Under the pieces are notes generated by a model. That model searched no databases. It was not told the origin of the DNA and saw only the letters and a list, made by a program, of their open reading frames with translations. From assembly GCF_000820845.2 (NCBI RefSeq), contig NZ_CBXV010000005.1, positions 62,001-126,000 on the forward strand: a DNA stretch of 64,000 nt, written 5' to 3'. Numbering within the stretch: position 1 is the stretch's first letter; every line of letters starts with the position of its first letter. The DNA is from Pyrinomonas methylaliphatogenes (lineage in GTDB: Bacteria; Acidobacteriota; Blastocatellia; Pyrinomonadales; Pyrinomonadaceae). A program made the translations under genes and the position numbers. Positions 1-9,569 of this stretch are shown piece after piece.

Positions 1-2
1 CC

Positions 3-1049
3 AAAGAACTGCAAACACAGTTAGCGCAGGTCGGTTTCACCGATCTACAAACGGTCAAGGCGATCATCAATCTACCGGCGATGCTGATCATCGCGCTTGT
101 CACCATTTTGCTCGTGATCGGCATCAAGGAGTCAGCCAACGTCAACAGCGCGATCGTCGTCATCAAGGTCGCCATCGTCCTGACTTTCATCATCGCGGGG
201 ATCGGGTATGTTTCGACGAGCAATTGGGTCACCCCGAGCAATCCGGAGGGGGCCTTCATCCCGCCGAACACGGGCAGGTTCGGCGAGTTCGGTTGGAGCG
301 GCGTGTTGCGCGGCGCCGGAGTCGTCTTCTTCGCCTACATCGGATTCGACGCCGTCTCGACCGCCGCGCAAGAGGCGCGCAATCCGCAGCGCGATATGCC
401 GATCGGCATCCTCGGCTCTCTCTTTATCTGCACCATCCTCTACGTGCTCGTCGCCTTCGTCCTGACGGGGATCGTGCCTTACACGCAGTTGAACGTGCCC
501 GATCCGATCGCCGTCGGGATCGACGCCATCGGCATGAAATGGCTTTCGCCGATCATCAAACTCGGGGCGATCGCCGGCCTCAGTTCGGTCATCCTCGTCA
601 TGTTGCTGGGCCAGCCACGCATCTTCTTCTCCATGTCGAAGGATGGATTGCTCCCGGCGGCCTTCTCTAAAGTCCATCCGCGTTTCCGCACGCCGTATAT
701 CACGACGATCATCACCGGCATCGTCGTGATGATCGCTGCCGGGACGCTGCCGATCGGGATCGTCGGCGAACTTGTCAGCATCGGCACGCTCTTCGCTTTC
801 GCCATCGTCTGCGCGGGAGTGCTCGTCCTGCGCATCACGCATCCGGAGATCGAACGTCCGTTCAAAGCGCCAGCCATCTGGTTGGTCGCCCCTGCGGGCG
901 TGCTCTGTTCGGTCGCGCTGATGGCCGGATTGCCGCGCGACACTTGGTTGCGGTTGATCATCTGGATGGCGATCGGTCTCGTGATCTATTTCGCCTACGG
1001 AGCGCGCCACAGCCGATTGGCCCAGCGCGAGGCGATCGCTGCCGATTGA
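3..1049 (+). CDS. APC-superfamily amino acid permease (5' end missing)
   Basis: C-terminal part of an integral membrane amino-acid transporter; the reading frame is open to the window edge, so the start and first helices lie outside. About eight hydrophobic segments are visible, with the APC-type segment [20 protein letters not shown] (roughly the TM6 region of cationic amino-acid transporters), the SMSKDGLLP loop and HPRFRTPY after it. This pattern fits the CAT/YfnA-like branch. The substrate cannot be told from sequence; its position beside the arginine genes makes a cationic amino acid tempting but unproven. It converges on argH, with 21 bp between the two stop codons. Confidence 0.85.
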   Translation, partial: KELQTQLAQVGFTDLQTVKAIINLPAMLIIALVTILLVIGIKESANVNSAIVVIKVAIVLTFIIAGIGYVSTSNWVTPSNPEGAFIPPNTGRFGEFGWSGVLRGAGVVFFAYIGFDAVSTAAQEARNPQRDMPIGILGSLFICTILYVLVAFVLTGIVPYTQLNVPDPIAVGIDAIGMKWLSPIIKLGAIAGLSSVILVMLLGQPRIFFSMSKDGLLPAAFSKVHPRFRTPYITTIITGIVVMIAAGTLPIGIVGELVSIGTLFAFAIVCAGVLVLRITHPEIERPFKAPAIWLVAPAGVLCSVALMAGLPRDTWLRLIIWMAIGLVIYFAYGARHSRLAQREAIAAD

Positions 1050-1070
1050 TCGCGAGGGAGGCGCCGATCT

Positions 1071-2450
1071 TCAAGAAAGACGCTGGCGCGCTTCCCGTAT
1101 CGCCTCATGCACGCGCGCGGGAGCGGTGCCGCCAATGACCTCTTTGCTCCCGAGCGTTCGATCGAGCGTGAGCGCCGCATAGACGTCCCCCTCGATCATC
1201 GGAGCGATGGCGCGCATCTCGTCGAGCGCAAGATCCTGAAGCTCTACACCGCGCGCCATCGCCGCCAAAACGAGGCGGCCAGTAAGCTCATGCGCGTCGC
1301 GGAAGGGAACCCCTTTGCGAACCAGATAATCGGCCAGTTCCGTCGCATTCATGTACCCGCGCGTCGCCGCCTCGCGCGCCCTCGCCTCGTTCAACCTGAC
1401 GTTGCGCAGCACGGTCGCCATCGTCTCGAGACAGGCTTTCACGGTATCGACCGTATCGAAAACCGCCTCTTTGTCTTCTTGCATGTCCTTGTTGTAGGCG
1501 AGCGGCAATCCCTTCAGCATCGCGAGCAGCGCCACTGTGTGGCCGAAGATGCGCCCCGCCTTCCCGCGGATGAGCTCCAGCGCATCCGGGTTCTTCTTCT
1601 GTGGCATCAAACTAGAGCCGGTCGCCACCGCGTCGCTGAGTTCGATGAAGCCGAATTCTGTCGTCGCGTAGATGATGATATCCTCAGCTAAGCGCGACAG
1701 ATGGACCATCACGAGCGAGGCGGCAGCAGTCGCTTCCACGCAAAAATCGCGATCGGAGACGGCATCGAGACTGTTGCGCGTGATGGCCTCGAAACCGAGC
1801 GCGCGCGCCATCGCTTCGCGATCGAGTTGGTAGCTGGCGCCAGCCAGAGCCGCTGAACCGAGCGGCATCGTGTTCACTCGCCGGCGCGCGTCGCGCAGCC
1901 GGTCGCGATCGCGCTCGAACATCTCGAAATAGGCGAGGCACCAGTGGGCGAAAAGTATCGGCTGGGCGCGTTGCAGGTGCGTGTAACCGGGAAGCGCGGC
2001 GTCGCGATGGCGCTCGGCCAGATCGAGCAGCGCCGCTTGCAAAGCGCGCAGTCTCTCGTTCAGCTGATCGATCTCTTCGCGCAACCACAAGCGGAAGGCG
2101 GTCGCCACCTGATCGTTACGGCTGCGCCCGGTGTGCAGCTTCCGGCCCGCATCGCCGATCAGCTGGACGAGGCGCGCTTCGATGAAGGAGTGAACATCTT
2201 CGGCCTCGGCATCGTTCAAGTAATCGGGATCGGTCGAGGCGCGGCGGCTGATCTCGAGAAGTCCCTCGGTGATCGCGCGCGCCTCCTCTTCGGTCAGCAG
2301 ATCGGCGCGACGCAGCGCGGCGCAGTGCGCGATGCTGGCGCGCACGTCCGCGGCCAGCAACCTTCGATCGAAGTCGAATGAGCGGTTGAAGCGGAGGAAA
2401 CCCGCATCCGCTTCGCCCGTGAATCGCCCTCCCCATAGCTTCGCCCCCAT
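1071..2450 (-). CDS. argH: Argininosuccinate lyase
   Basis: Last step of arginine synthesis: splits argininosuccinate into arginine and fumarate in the cytosol. 459 aa, the usual length. It begins MGAKLWGGRF, has the HTGRSRND substrate motif near residue 107 and the fumarase/aspartase-superfamily signature GSSLMPQKKNPD with the catalytic Ser loop. The start is supported by GGAGGG five bases upstream. It is transcribed divergently from argR; the roughly 90 bp between the two starts carries ArgR-like boxes, so it is probably repressed by arginine together with the other genes. All signature residues are present. Confidence 0.96.
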   Translation of the reverse strand: MGAKLWGGRFTGEADAGFLRFNRSFDFDRRLLAADVRASIAHCAALRRADLLTEEEARAITEGLLEISRRASTDPDYLNDAEAEDVHSFIEARLVQLIGDAGRKLHTGRSRNDQVATAFRLWLREEIDQLNERLRALQAALLDLAERHRDAALPGYTHLQRAQPILFAHWCLAYFEMFERDRDRLRDARRRVNTMPLGSAALAGASYQLDREAMARALGFEAITRNSLDAVSDRDFCVEATAAASLVMVHLSRLAEDIIIYATTEFGFIELSDAVATGSSLMPQKKNPDALELIRGKAGRIFGHTVALLAMLKGLPLAYNKDMQEDKEAVFDTVDTVKACLETMATVLRNVRLNEARAREAATRGYMNATELADYLVRKGVPFRDAHELTGRLVLAAMARGVELQDLALDEMRAIAPMIEGDVYAALTLDRTLGSKEVIGGTAPARVHEAIREARQRLS

Positions 2451-2464
2451 CGACGCCCTCCGAA

Positions 2465-2494
2465 TTGACAGATGCGCAAAAAGCGTGCTATTTT
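2465..2494 (+). promoter_or_regulatory. argR promoter (-35/-10)
   Basis: TTGACA (2465-2470), an 18-bp gap and TATTTT (2489-2494) form a good sigma-70-type promoter reading toward argR. It overlaps the first upstream in-frame ATG, so translation from that ATG is unlikely and the ATG at 2540 is preferred. Confidence 0.6.
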
Positions 2495-2532
2495 ATGCGA
2501 GTATGCAAAGATTATGCACAATTTTTGCATAA
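2493..2532. promoter_or_regulatory. Probable ArgR operator cluster between argH and argR
   Basis: Four ATGC-centred half-sites lie close together: TTATGCG, TATGCAA, TTATGCA (2512-2518) and TGCATAA (2526-2532). The last two form an inverted repeat, TTATGCA-N7-TGCATAA. The AT-rich, tandem palindromic layout and the place between divergent argH and argR match arginine-repressor boxes, which also sit as pairs in the argR promoters of other bacteria. Just downstream of the argR -10 they could block both directions. Confidence 0.6.
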
Positions 2533-2539
2533 AAATCAA

Positions 2540-2953
2540 ATGGACAAGGAGCGGCGGCAACGCAAGATCTTGAGCTTGATTCAGTCGAAACGCATCTCCA
2601 CGCAGCAGGATCTGGTCGCGTTGCTCGAGCGCGCCGGTTTCAGCGTCACGCAATCAAGCGTCTCGCGCGATCTCGAAGAGCTCGGCGTGGTCAAGCGGCA
2701 CGGGCGTTACACGTTGCCGTCGCCCGACAAGGCGGCGGCGCGCGGGCTCTTGGATCTGGATCTCGCTGGCGATTGTCTGGTCGTCGCCAAATGCGAACCC
2801 GGGCTCGCCTCCGCCGTCGCCGTGGAGATCGATCGCGCCGCGATCCCGGAGATCGTCGGGACGCTCGCGGGCGAGGATACGGTCTTCATCGCCGTGCCGA
2901 ATCGAAAGGCGCAGCGCGTGGCGATCAAAAAGATCTGGGAGCTTTTCTCCTGA
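2540..2953 (+). CDS. argR: Arginine repressor ArgR
   Basis: Arginine-responsive hexameric repressor. The N-terminal winged helix shows the recognition helix [13 protein letters not shown] (residues about 33-45). The C-terminal oligomerisation/arginine-binding domain has [12 protein letters not shown] and [11 protein letters not shown]; the family usually has Asp-Asp where this protein has Glu-Asp. From ATG 2540 the protein is 137 aa, close to the family norm; an upstream ATG at 2465 would add 25 residues but lies in the promoter. It leads into argG 31 bp later, so the repressor is probably cotranscribed with the genes it controls. Confidence 0.93.
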   Translation: MDKERRQRKILSLIQSKRISTQQDLVALLERAGFSVTQSSVSRDLEELGVVKRHGRYTLPSPDKAAARGLLDLDLAGDCLVVAKCEPGLASAVAVEIDRAAIPEIVGTLAGEDTVFIAVPNRKAQRVAIKKIWELFS

Positions 2954-2984
2954 TCGTTATTCCGGTCGATTCTTGAGAGAAGAG

Positions 2985-4187
2985 ATGAAGAGAGAGGTAA
3001 AAAAGGTCGTATTGGCTTACTCGGGCGGTCTCGACACGTCCGTGATGCTTCATTGGTTGCGGGCCAATTACGGTTGCGAGGTCATCTGTTTCTGCGCCGA
3101 CGTGGGACAGGGCGAAGAGCTCGCTGGGCTTCACGAGAAAGCGCGCAGGACTGGCGCCGCGAAGCTTTACATCGAAGATCTGCGCGCGGAGTTCGTGCGC
3201 GATTTCGTCTGGATGGCTGTCAAGGCGAATGCCGTTTACGAGGGCGTTTATCTGCTCGGGACCTCTTTGGCCCGGCCCGTGATCGCTAAGAAACAGATCG
3301 AGATCGCGCGGCGCGAAGGCGCGGATGCGGTCGCTCACGGCGCGACCGGGAAGGGCAACGATCAAGTCAGATTCGAGCTGACCTATTACGCGCTGGAGCC
3401 TGAGATCAAGGTCATCGCGCCGTGGCGCGAATGGGAGTTCAAGGGGCGCAGCGACCTGATCGCTTACGCTCAGGAGCACGGCATCCCGGTGACGGCGACG
3501 GTCGAAAAGCCATATTCGATGGATCGCAACTTGATGCATATCTCTTACGAAGGAGGCATTCTCGAAGATCCGTGGGCCGAACCGCCGGCGGAGATCTTTC
3601 AATTGACCAAAGCGCCGGAAGAGGCGCGTCCCGAGCCGGAGTACATCGAGCTCGAATTTGAGCGCGGTGTGCCCATCGGCATCAACGGTCAGCGTATGGA
3701 TCCGGTCGCGTTGCTCGAGCATCTGAATCGCGTGGGCGGCGAGCATGGCATCGGGCGCGTCGATCTGGTCGAGAATCGGTTCGTCGGGATGAAGTCGCGC
3801 GGCGTGTACGAGACGCCGGGCGTCACCATTCTGCATGTAGCCCATCGCGCGCTCGAATCGATCACGATGGACCGCGAAGTGATGCGTCTGCGCGACGCGC
3901 TCAGTCTGAAGTTCGCGGAGTTAGTCTACTACGGTTTCTGGTTTTCGCCGGAGATGGAAGTCTTGCGGCGGACGATAGACGAGACGCAAGCGAACGTGAC
4001 GGGCGAAGTGCGTTTGAAGCTTTATCGCGGCAACGCGATCGTCGTCGGGCGGCGCGCTCCGCGTTCGCTTTACAGCGAGAAACTGGCGACCTTCGAGGCG
4101 GATCAGATCTACGATCAGCGCGACGCCGAGGGGTTCATCAAGTTGAACGCTTTGCGCTTGAGGACGCTGGCGCGGCTGCGCGACTGA
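2985..4187 (+). CDS. argG: Argininosuccinate synthase
   Basis: ATP-dependent ligase joining citrulline and aspartate to give argininosuccinate. 400 aa from ATG 2985. The PP-loop ATP-binding motif [10 protein letters not shown] is at residues 10-19, and GTSLARP, the [15 protein letters not shown] segment and [15 protein letters not shown] are all present. A TTG four codons upstream is possible, but GAGAGAAGAG directly precedes the ATG. It follows argR closely and is followed after 23 bp by an unrecognised P-loop gene, so the cluster reads as one operon. Confidence 0.96.
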   Translation: MKREVKKVVLAYSGGLDTSVMLHWLRANYGCEVICFCADVGQGEELAGLHEKARRTGAAKLYIEDLRAEFVRDFVWMAVKANAVYEGVYLLGTSLARPVIAKKQIEIARREGADAVAHGATGKGNDQVRFELTYYALEPEIKVIAPWREWEFKGRSDLIAYAQEHGIPVTATVEKPYSMDRNLMHISYEGGILEDPWAEPPAEIFQLTKAPEEARPEPEYIELEFERGVPIGINGQRMDPVALLEHLNRVGGEHGIGRVDLVENRFVGMKSRGVYETPGVTILHVAHRALESITMDREVMRLRDALSLKFAELVYYGFWFSPEMEVLRRTIDETQANVTGEVRLKLYRGNAIVVGRRAPRSLYSEKLATFEADQIYDQRDAEGFIKLNALRLRTLARLRD

Positions 4188-4210
4188 GATTCGAGGGAAG
4201 GTGTTTGGCG

Positions 4211-5287
4211 ATGCTCATCACCGTGACGGTTGACAAAATCGGTTCGGTCGTCTCGCGGCTCGATTTGACGAAACTGCTGCGCGTCGAGACCGATCGTCGC
4301 GCGGCGCGCAGCGGCGATGTGATCGTCGTACGAGTTCTGACCGACAGCGTGACGTACGATCAACTGGAGCTGCCGACGGGACGCTTGGCCAAGATCAATG
4401 CGGGCGATGTGGTTGTCGGCGCGCTCGGCAGCCGGCGCGCCCTGAAAGGCTTCGTCGGCGATGTGCCGCAGACGGTCGCCGCTGGCGATCGCCTTCATCT
4501 GCTCAATATGGGCGGCGTGATCGGGCATTGCACGGGGGCGCATTCGAGTCTGGGCGGAGCGATCGAGGTCGAAGCGATCGGGCTCGTTTGCGGAGAGGAG
4601 GGCGAGACGCTCAACATCGCCGCTGCCGCGCTCGCGCCATGCGCCAATCTGCAAGCGAGCGCGCCGCTCATCGTCATCGCCGGCGCATGCATGAACAGCG
4701 GCAAGACTTACGCGGCGACGGAGTTGATCAAACAGGCGACGCGCGCCGGGATCCGCGTCGCGGCGGGGAAACTATCCGGCGTCGCCTGCTTGCGCGATAC
4801 GCTCAACATGAGCGACCATGGGGCCATTGCGACCGCTAGCTTCCTCGATTGCGGGTTGCCTTCGACAGTCGGTGTCGAAGATCTCGCTCCAGTGGCGAAG
4901 ACGATCATCGAGAGGTTGAATGAGTGTGCGCCCGATTGGATCGTGCTCGAACTCGGCGATGGCATCTTGGGCGGTTACTCGGTCGAGTCGGTCTTCGACG
5001 ATCGAGAGATCCTCGCGCACATGGCTGTGCTCGTCTTCTGCGCTTCGGATTACGTCGGCGTATGGGGCGGGATCGAGTGGTTCAAACGTCGTGGGTTGCG
5101 CGTCGATCTGATCGCCGGTTCGGTCACCGATGCGCGCATGGGTGAGGAGTATATCGAACGCGAGTTCGGCGTCAACGCGGCCAATGCGCGGCGCGATGGC
5201 GCGCGCCTCTTCTCGCTCGTGGCCCGGGGCGTCGAAGCTTTCAAGGCGCGGAAAGAGGTTCCCAAGATAGAGGTTTTGACCTGCTGA
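4211..5287 (+). CDS. P-loop NTPase of unknown function inside the arg operon
   Basis: Not recognised as any arginine enzyme. From ATG 4211 (GAGGGAAGG eight bases upstream) it is 358 aa. The N-terminal ~150 residues look beta-rich. A Walker A motif, GACMNSGKTYAATEL, lies at about residues 158-172, followed by ELGDGILGGYSVESVF, a possible Walker B region. The motif resembles MobB/DUF1611-type single-domain NTPases more than kinases. It sits between argG and argC with 23-bp and 12-bp gaps, so it is cotranscribed with arginine synthesis. It could be a regulator, a ligase or an amino-group carrier function; none can be chosen from sequence alone. Confidence 0.7.
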   Translation: MLITVTVDKIGSVVSRLDLTKLLRVETDRRAARSGDVIVVRVLTDSVTYDQLELPTGRLAKINAGDVVVGALGSRRALKGFVGDVPQTVAAGDRLHLLNMGGVIGHCTGAHSSLGGAIEVEAIGLVCGEEGETLNIAAAALAPCANLQASAPLIVIAGACMNSGKTYAATELIKQATRAGIRVAAGKLSGVACLRDTLNMSDHGAIATASFLDCGLPSTVGVEDLAPVAKTIIERLNECAPDWIVLELGDGILGGYSVESVFDDREILAHMAVLVFCASDYVGVWGGIEWFKRRGLRVDLIAGSVTDARMGEEYIEREFGVNAANARRDGARLFSLVARGVEAFKARKEVPKIEVLTC

Positions 5288-5299
5288 AGAGGATTCGGA

Positions 5300-6349
5300 A
5301 TGGGAGCTGCGCTTCACAACTCTCGGTTGAAGGTCGCGATCTTCGGCGGTTCGGGCTACGGCGGCTCGGAGCTTTTGCGGATCCTGCTCTTCCATCCGCA
5401 AGTCGAAATCGGTCTTGTGACAGCCAATGAGCATGCGGGGAAAGAGGTCGCAGAAGTCCACCGCAATCTGAAGGGATTGACCGCGCTAAGGTTCGAGCGG
5501 GCGCCGGAAGACCCGTCGGCGTTGCAAGGGTTCGATTGCGCGTTCCTCGCCTTGCCGCACGGTCAGGCGATGGAGATCGTCCCGCGATTGCCAGCCGAGT
5601 TAAGGATCGTCGATCTATCCGGCGATTTTCGCCTGCAAGACAAAGAGAGCTTCGAACGCCACTACGGACGCCCGCATACGGCCTTCGAGTGGCAACGCGA
5701 ATTCGTCTATGGCTTGACCGAAACCAATCGCGATGCGATTCGGAAGGCGCGGCGGATAAGCAATCCGGGCTGTTTTGCGACGGCGACGATCCTCGGGCTT
5801 GCGCCGCTCGTTGCCGCTGGAGCGATCAGCGGGCGAGTCATCGTCGACGCGAAGACCGGCTCATCCGGATCCGGGGCGAAAGCGGCGGCGAACACGCATC
5901 ATCCGCAGCGCGCCAACTCCTTCTACGCCTACAAGCCTTTCACACATCAACATCTGCCGGAGATCGAACAGGAGCTTCGCTCCATCGGCGAGTGGGAGCA
6001 CGATCTTGTCTTCATGACGCATTCGGCGCCAGTCGTGCGCGGGATCTTCGCCTCGATCTACGTCGAGTTGAAGCGCGAAATGGGAATCGAGGGGATTCGC
6101 GAACTCTTTGCGACCTTCTATCGCGATTCGTTCTTCGTCCGATTGGTCGATGGTTCACCCGATGTCAATTGGGTGAAGACGACCAATTTCTGTGATATAG
6201 GTTTCGCCGTGCGCGGGCGTCAGTTGGCGATCTTTACGGCGATCGACAATCTCGTCAAAGGCGCCGCCGGGCAGGCGGTCCAGAACATGAACGTGATGTT
6301 CGGTTTGGATGAAGCCGTTGGGTTGCTGCTGCCTGGAAGCAACCCTTAG
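5300..6349 (+). CDS. argC: N-acyl-gamma-glutamyl-phosphate reductase
   Basis: NADPH-dependent reduction of N-acylglutamyl phosphate to the semialdehyde, third step of ornithine synthesis. 349 aa. The dinucleotide-binding motif GGSGYGGSELLRIL is near the N-terminus and the catalytic cysteine is in SNPGCFATA; the HHPQRANSFYAYKPFTHQHLPEIEQEL segment region (given here by its key residues His-His and HQHLPEI) matches the family. Start ATG 5300 follows GAAGAGGA. It is 12 bp after the P-loop gene and is followed by argD. Confidence 0.94.
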   Translation: MGAALHNSRLKVAIFGGSGYGGSELLRILLFHPQVEIGLVTANEHAGKEVAEVHRNLKGLTALRFERAPEDPSALQGFDCAFLALPHGQAMEIVPRLPAELRIVDLSGDFRLQDKESFERHYGRPHTAFEWQREFVYGLTETNRDAIRKARRISNPGCFATATILGLAPLVAAGAISGRVIVDAKTGSSGSGAKAAANTHHPQRANSFYAYKPFTHQHLPEIEQELRSIGEWEHDLVFMTHSAPVVRGIFASIYVELKREMGIEGIRELFATFYRDSFFVRLVDGSPDVNWVKTTNFCDIGFAVRGRQLAIFTAIDNLVKGAAGQAVQNMNVMFGLDEAVGLLLPGSNP

Positions 6350-6433
6350 GGAAATGGGAGAGAGCGAGGATTAAGCCCCATTCATTCAAGGGTGCGTCAC
6401 GAGATTCAAGGCGTTTTCCGGCAGATAGGGGGA

Positions 6434-7633
6434 ATGATGGTCAAGACGATCGTGGGGTTCGAAGAGATAGCGGCGCGCGAAGAGCGTTTTCAGCTCGCCA
6501 CCTACCAGAAACTTCCGCTCGCCATCGGGCGAGGTCGCGGCTCATGGATCGAGACGGAAGATGGGCAGCGTTATTTGGATCTTTACGGCGGCCATGCGGT
6601 CGCGGCGACGGGCCATTGCCATCCGCATGTCGTTGCGGCCTTGAAAAAGCAGGCGGAGAAGTTGCTCTTCTATTCAAACGTCGTCTATTCCGAAGTGCGC
6701 GCGCGCGCGGCTGAGAAGCTGGTCCAAATCGCGCCATCTCCCATCTCGAAAGTCTTCTTCTGCAACTCCGGGACGGAAGCGAACGAGAACGCCATGCGCA
6801 TGGCGCGCCTAGCGACGGGGCGCGAGCGGATCGTCACTTTCACCGGCAGCTTTCACGGGCGCACGGCCGATGCGATCAGCGCGACCTTTCTCGGCAAGTA
6901 TCGCGAACTCGGGCGCCCCAATGTGCCGGGACACATCTGTGCTGAATTCGGTTCGATCGAATCGGTCCGGCGCGTGGCTGATGAATCGGTGGCCGCGATC
7001 ATGCTCGAACCGATTCAATCGATGGCTGGCGTGCGCATGGCTGGACCGGAGTTTTATCGAGGATTGCGTCAGATCTGTGACGAGCGCGGGATCGTGCTCA
7101 TCTTCGATGAGGTGCAGACCGGTGTGGGACGCACCGGTTCGTGGTTCTTCGCGGGCAGCGAAGCGGCGGGCGGGATCGTTCCGGACATCATCACGCTCGC
7201 CAAAGCTCTGGGGAGCGGCCTGCCGGTCGGCGCTTGTTTGGTGACTGAGAACGTCGCCGCGCAGATCAAAACGAACGATCTGGGGACGACTTTCGGCGGC
7301 GGGATGCTGGCGATGTCCGCCGTCATCGCGACGCTCGAAGCCATCGAGCGGGATAACATGCTGGAGAACGTCAAACTGGTTGAGACCTATTTGCGCGCAC
7401 GACTGGCCCATCTCCCTGAGATAGAGGAGGTGCGCGGAAAAGGGCTCCTGCTCGGCGTGAAATTCAAAGAGGAGATCGCTGCGCACGTGCAGAAGGAGTT
7501 GCTCGATCGCAAGATCATCACCGGGACGTCGAGCGACGCGCGCGTGCTCAGGCTCCTTCCGCCGCTTTGCTTGACGTGCGATGAGGTCGAATTGTTCGTC
7601 GAGGCCTTAGGCGATGCGCTGGGAGGGCGCTGA
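6434..7633 (+). CDS. argD: N-acylornithine aminotransferase (class III PLP)
   Basis: Transfers an amino group from glutamate to N-acylglutamate semialdehyde. Adjacent ATGs at 6434 and 6437 follow AGGGGGA, giving 399 aa; a GTG 14 codons upstream is less likely. Class III aminotransferase features: GGHAVAATGHCHP near the N-terminus, CNSGTEANENAMRMAR phosphate-cup segment, SFHGRT, FDEVQTGVGRTG and the PLP lysine in ITLAKALGSGLPVGA. It lies between argC and the carbamoyltransferase gene, so the arginine role is favoured over related lysine or GABA enzymes. Confidence 0.93.
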   Translation: MMVKTIVGFEEIAAREERFQLATYQKLPLAIGRGRGSWIETEDGQRYLDLYGGHAVAATGHCHPHVVAALKKQAEKLLFYSNVVYSEVRARAAEKLVQIAPSPISKVFFCNSGTEANENAMRMARLATGRERIVTFTGSFHGRTADAISATFLGKYRELGRPNVPGHICAEFGSIESVRRVADESVAAIMLEPIQSMAGVRMAGPEFYRGLRQICDERGIVLIFDEVQTGVGRTGSWFFAGSEAAGGIVPDIITLAKALGSGLPVGACLVTENVAAQIKTNDLGTTFGGGMLAMSAVIATLEAIERDNMLENVKLVETYLRARLAHLPEIEEVRGKGLLLGVKFKEEIAAHVQKELLDRKIITGTSSDARVLRLLPPLCLTCDEVELFVEALGDALGGR

Positions 7634-7659
7634 TCGCGAACGTGTCGCGCGATTGAGAG

Positions 7660-8685
7660 ATGTTTGACGCTATGCCACGCCATTTTCTACATACGGGAGA
7701 TTGGACGCGCGCCGAGTTGGAGCGTTTGATCGAAGCCGCATTCCGCTTCAAGCGCGGGGAGGACCTTTCGCAACCGCTCCTTGGGCGGGCGATCGCTTTG
7801 GTCTTCTTCAACCCGAGTCTGCGCACGCGCGCTTCGATGCAACTTGCCGTTCAGCAACTTGGCGGTTACCCGATCGTGCTCGAGCCGGGTTCATCGAGTT
7901 GGACGATCGAATTCAGGGATGGCGCTGTGATGGATGCGGATAAGACGGAGCATGTCGCGGAATTCGTCGGCGTCCTCGCGCGTTACTGCTCTGGGATCGG
8001 CGTGCGCGTCTTCCCGCAGTTGCGGAGTTGGCGCGAAGAAAGAACTGATCCCATAATCAACGCCTTCGCGCGCCAATCGAAAGTCCCCATCATCAATCTC
8101 GAATCGGCGATGCATCATCCGTGTCAGGCGATGGCCGATATGATGACGATTCGAGAGAAACTAGGCGCGGGGCGTAAGCGCGTCGCGTTGGTTTGGGCCT
8201 GGCATCCGAAACCGTTGCCGATGGCGGTGCCGAACAGTTTCGCGCTCGCCGCGGTGCAGATGGGGCACGAGTTGACGATCGCGCATCCGCCGGGTTACGA
8301 GCTCGATGATGATTTGGTGCGCGATCTCGCCATGCTGGCCCACGATGCTGGGACGCGCGTGAACGTAACTCATGAGATCGAGGAAGCGTTCGATGGTTCG
8401 GAAGTCATCTACGCCAAGAGTTGGGGAAGCCGCCTCTTCTACGGTTCGCCCGAGGAAGAGCTTGAGATGCGCGCGCCTTATCGCCAGAGGTGGATCGTCG
8501 ATGAAGAGAAGATGAGGCGGACCGGCGGGGCGATCTTCATGCACTGTCTGCCCATACGGCGCAACGTCGAGGCGACCGATGGGGTTTTGAATTCACCGGC
8601 GTCCGTCGTCATCGACGAGGCGGAGAATAGGTTGCATATTCAGAAGGCTATCTTGGCCCGCCTGTTCGGAGGTGCCGGATCGTGA
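7660..8685 (+). CDS. argF': N-acylornithine carbamoyltransferase (AOTC/SOTC family)
   Basis: Carbamoylates an N-acylornithine to N-acylcitrulline, the variant arginine route of Xanthomonas (acetyl) and Bacteroides (succinyl). 341 aa; a second ATG lies four codons in. Carbamoyl-phosphate motif SLRTR at 53-57, HPCQ, and the FMHCLPIRRN signature that marks this branch and differs from ordinary ornithine carbamoyltransferase. The acyl-specificity position, Pro90 in Bacteroides and Glu92 in Xanthomonas, aligns by eye with Thr96 here (MDADKTEHV), so the acyl group is undecided. The C-terminal RLHIQKAI segment matches the Xanthomonas enzyme. Its stop overlaps the argB start. Confidence 0.9.
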   Translation: MFDAMPRHFLHTGDWTRAELERLIEAAFRFKRGEDLSQPLLGRAIALVFFNPSLRTRASMQLAVQQLGGYPIVLEPGSSSWTIEFRDGAVMDADKTEHVAEFVGVLARYCSGIGVRVFPQLRSWREERTDPIINAFARQSKVPIINLESAMHHPCQAMADMMTIREKLGAGRKRVALVWAWHPKPLPMAVPNSFALAAVQMGHELTIAHPPGYELDDDLVRDLAMLAHDAGTRVNVTHEIEEAFDGSEVIYAKSWGSRLFYGSPEEELEMRAPYRQRWIVDEEKMRRTGGAIFMHCLPIRRNVEATDGVLNSPASVVIDEAENRLHIQKAILARLFGGAGS

Positions 8686-9569
8686 GCGAACAGCGTTTGG
8701 AACTTCTGCGCGAAGCTCTGCCGTACATTCAGCGGTTCAAGAACAAGACCTTCGTCATCAAGATGTCCGGCAAGGCGACGGAGGATCACGCGAATCTCCT
8801 CTCGCTGGCCGAGGAACTCGCTTTGCTCCATCAAGTCGGCATACGCATCTGCGTCGTGCATGGCGGAGGAAAGCAGTTGACCGAGTTGGCCGAGCGATTG
8901 GGCGTCGAGCAGACGATCATCAATGGACGGCGCGTCACCGATGATGCGACTCTCGAAGTCGCAAAGATGGTCTTCGCCGGCAAGATCAACACCGAGATAT
9001 TAGCGGCCCTCCGGCATCGCGGCGTCGAAGCGGTCGGGCTTTCGGGCGTCGACGGCAACATCGTCCATGCCGAACGGCGTCCGCCGAAAGAGATCATCAA
9101 TCAAGAGACCGGAGAGCGCGAGCGGATAGATTTCGGGCATGTCGGCGATGTCGTTGGCATCAACGATCGACTGTTGCGCGTATTGCTCGATCACGATTAC
9201 CTTCCGGTTATCTCTTCGCTCGGCGCCGATTCCGAAGGACGAATCTTCAATATCAACGCCGACACGATCGCAGCGGAAGTGGCCGTTAGACTGCAAGCCG
9301 AAAAGCTGATCCTGTTGAGCGACGTCGATGGCCTTTACCTGCGGCCACAGGATCCGAGCACGAAACTGTCGCGCTTGACCGTGGAGGAGGCGGAGGCTTT
9401 GTTGCGCGATGGCATCGCCACGGGCGGGATGATACCGAAACTGCAGAGCATCATCGATCTGTTGCGGCGCGGCGTGCGCAGCGCGCACATCATCCACGGT
9501 CTGACGCGCAATGCGCTTCTGGCTGAAGTCTTCACCGATCGCGGGACGGGAACGATGATCGTTGCGTGA
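8682..9569 (+). CDS. argB: N-acetylglutamate kinase (or acylglutamate kinase)
   Basis: Phosphorylates N-acylglutamate, the controlled second step of ornithine synthesis. 295 aa. Amino-acid-kinase fold motifs: KMSGKA at about 27, VVHGGGKQL, GLSGVDG, NINADTIAAEVA and GGMIPKL. It starts at GTG 8682 overlapping the preceding stop (GTGA) with GGAGGTG upstream, so it is translationally coupled. Last gene of the cluster; argA/argJ-type acylation and an argE-type deacylase are not in the window. Confidence 0.94.
   Translation: MSEQRLELLREALPYIQRFKNKTFVIKMSGKATEDHANLLSLAEELALLHQVGIRICVVHGGGKQLTELAERLGVEQTIINGRRVTDDATLEVAKMVFAGKINTEILAALRHRGVEAVGLSGVDGNIVHAERRPPKEIINQETGERERIDFGHVGDVVGINDRLLRVLLDHDYLPVISSLGADSEGRIFNINADTIAAEVAVRLQAEKLILLSDVDGLYLRPQDPSTKLSRLTVEEAEALLRDGIATGGMIPKLQSIIDLLRRGVRSAHIIHGLTRNALLAEVFTDRGTGTMIVA

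Noticed and set aside
132-1010. Long minus-strand frame opposite the permease
   Set aside because: Asp/Arg-rich shadow translation of a high-GC membrane-protein gene; no start signal or domain.
2465-2539. Earlier ATG start for argR
   Set aside because: It overlaps a good -35/-10 promoter and the operator region, and adds 25 residues absent from the family; ATG 2540 fits better.
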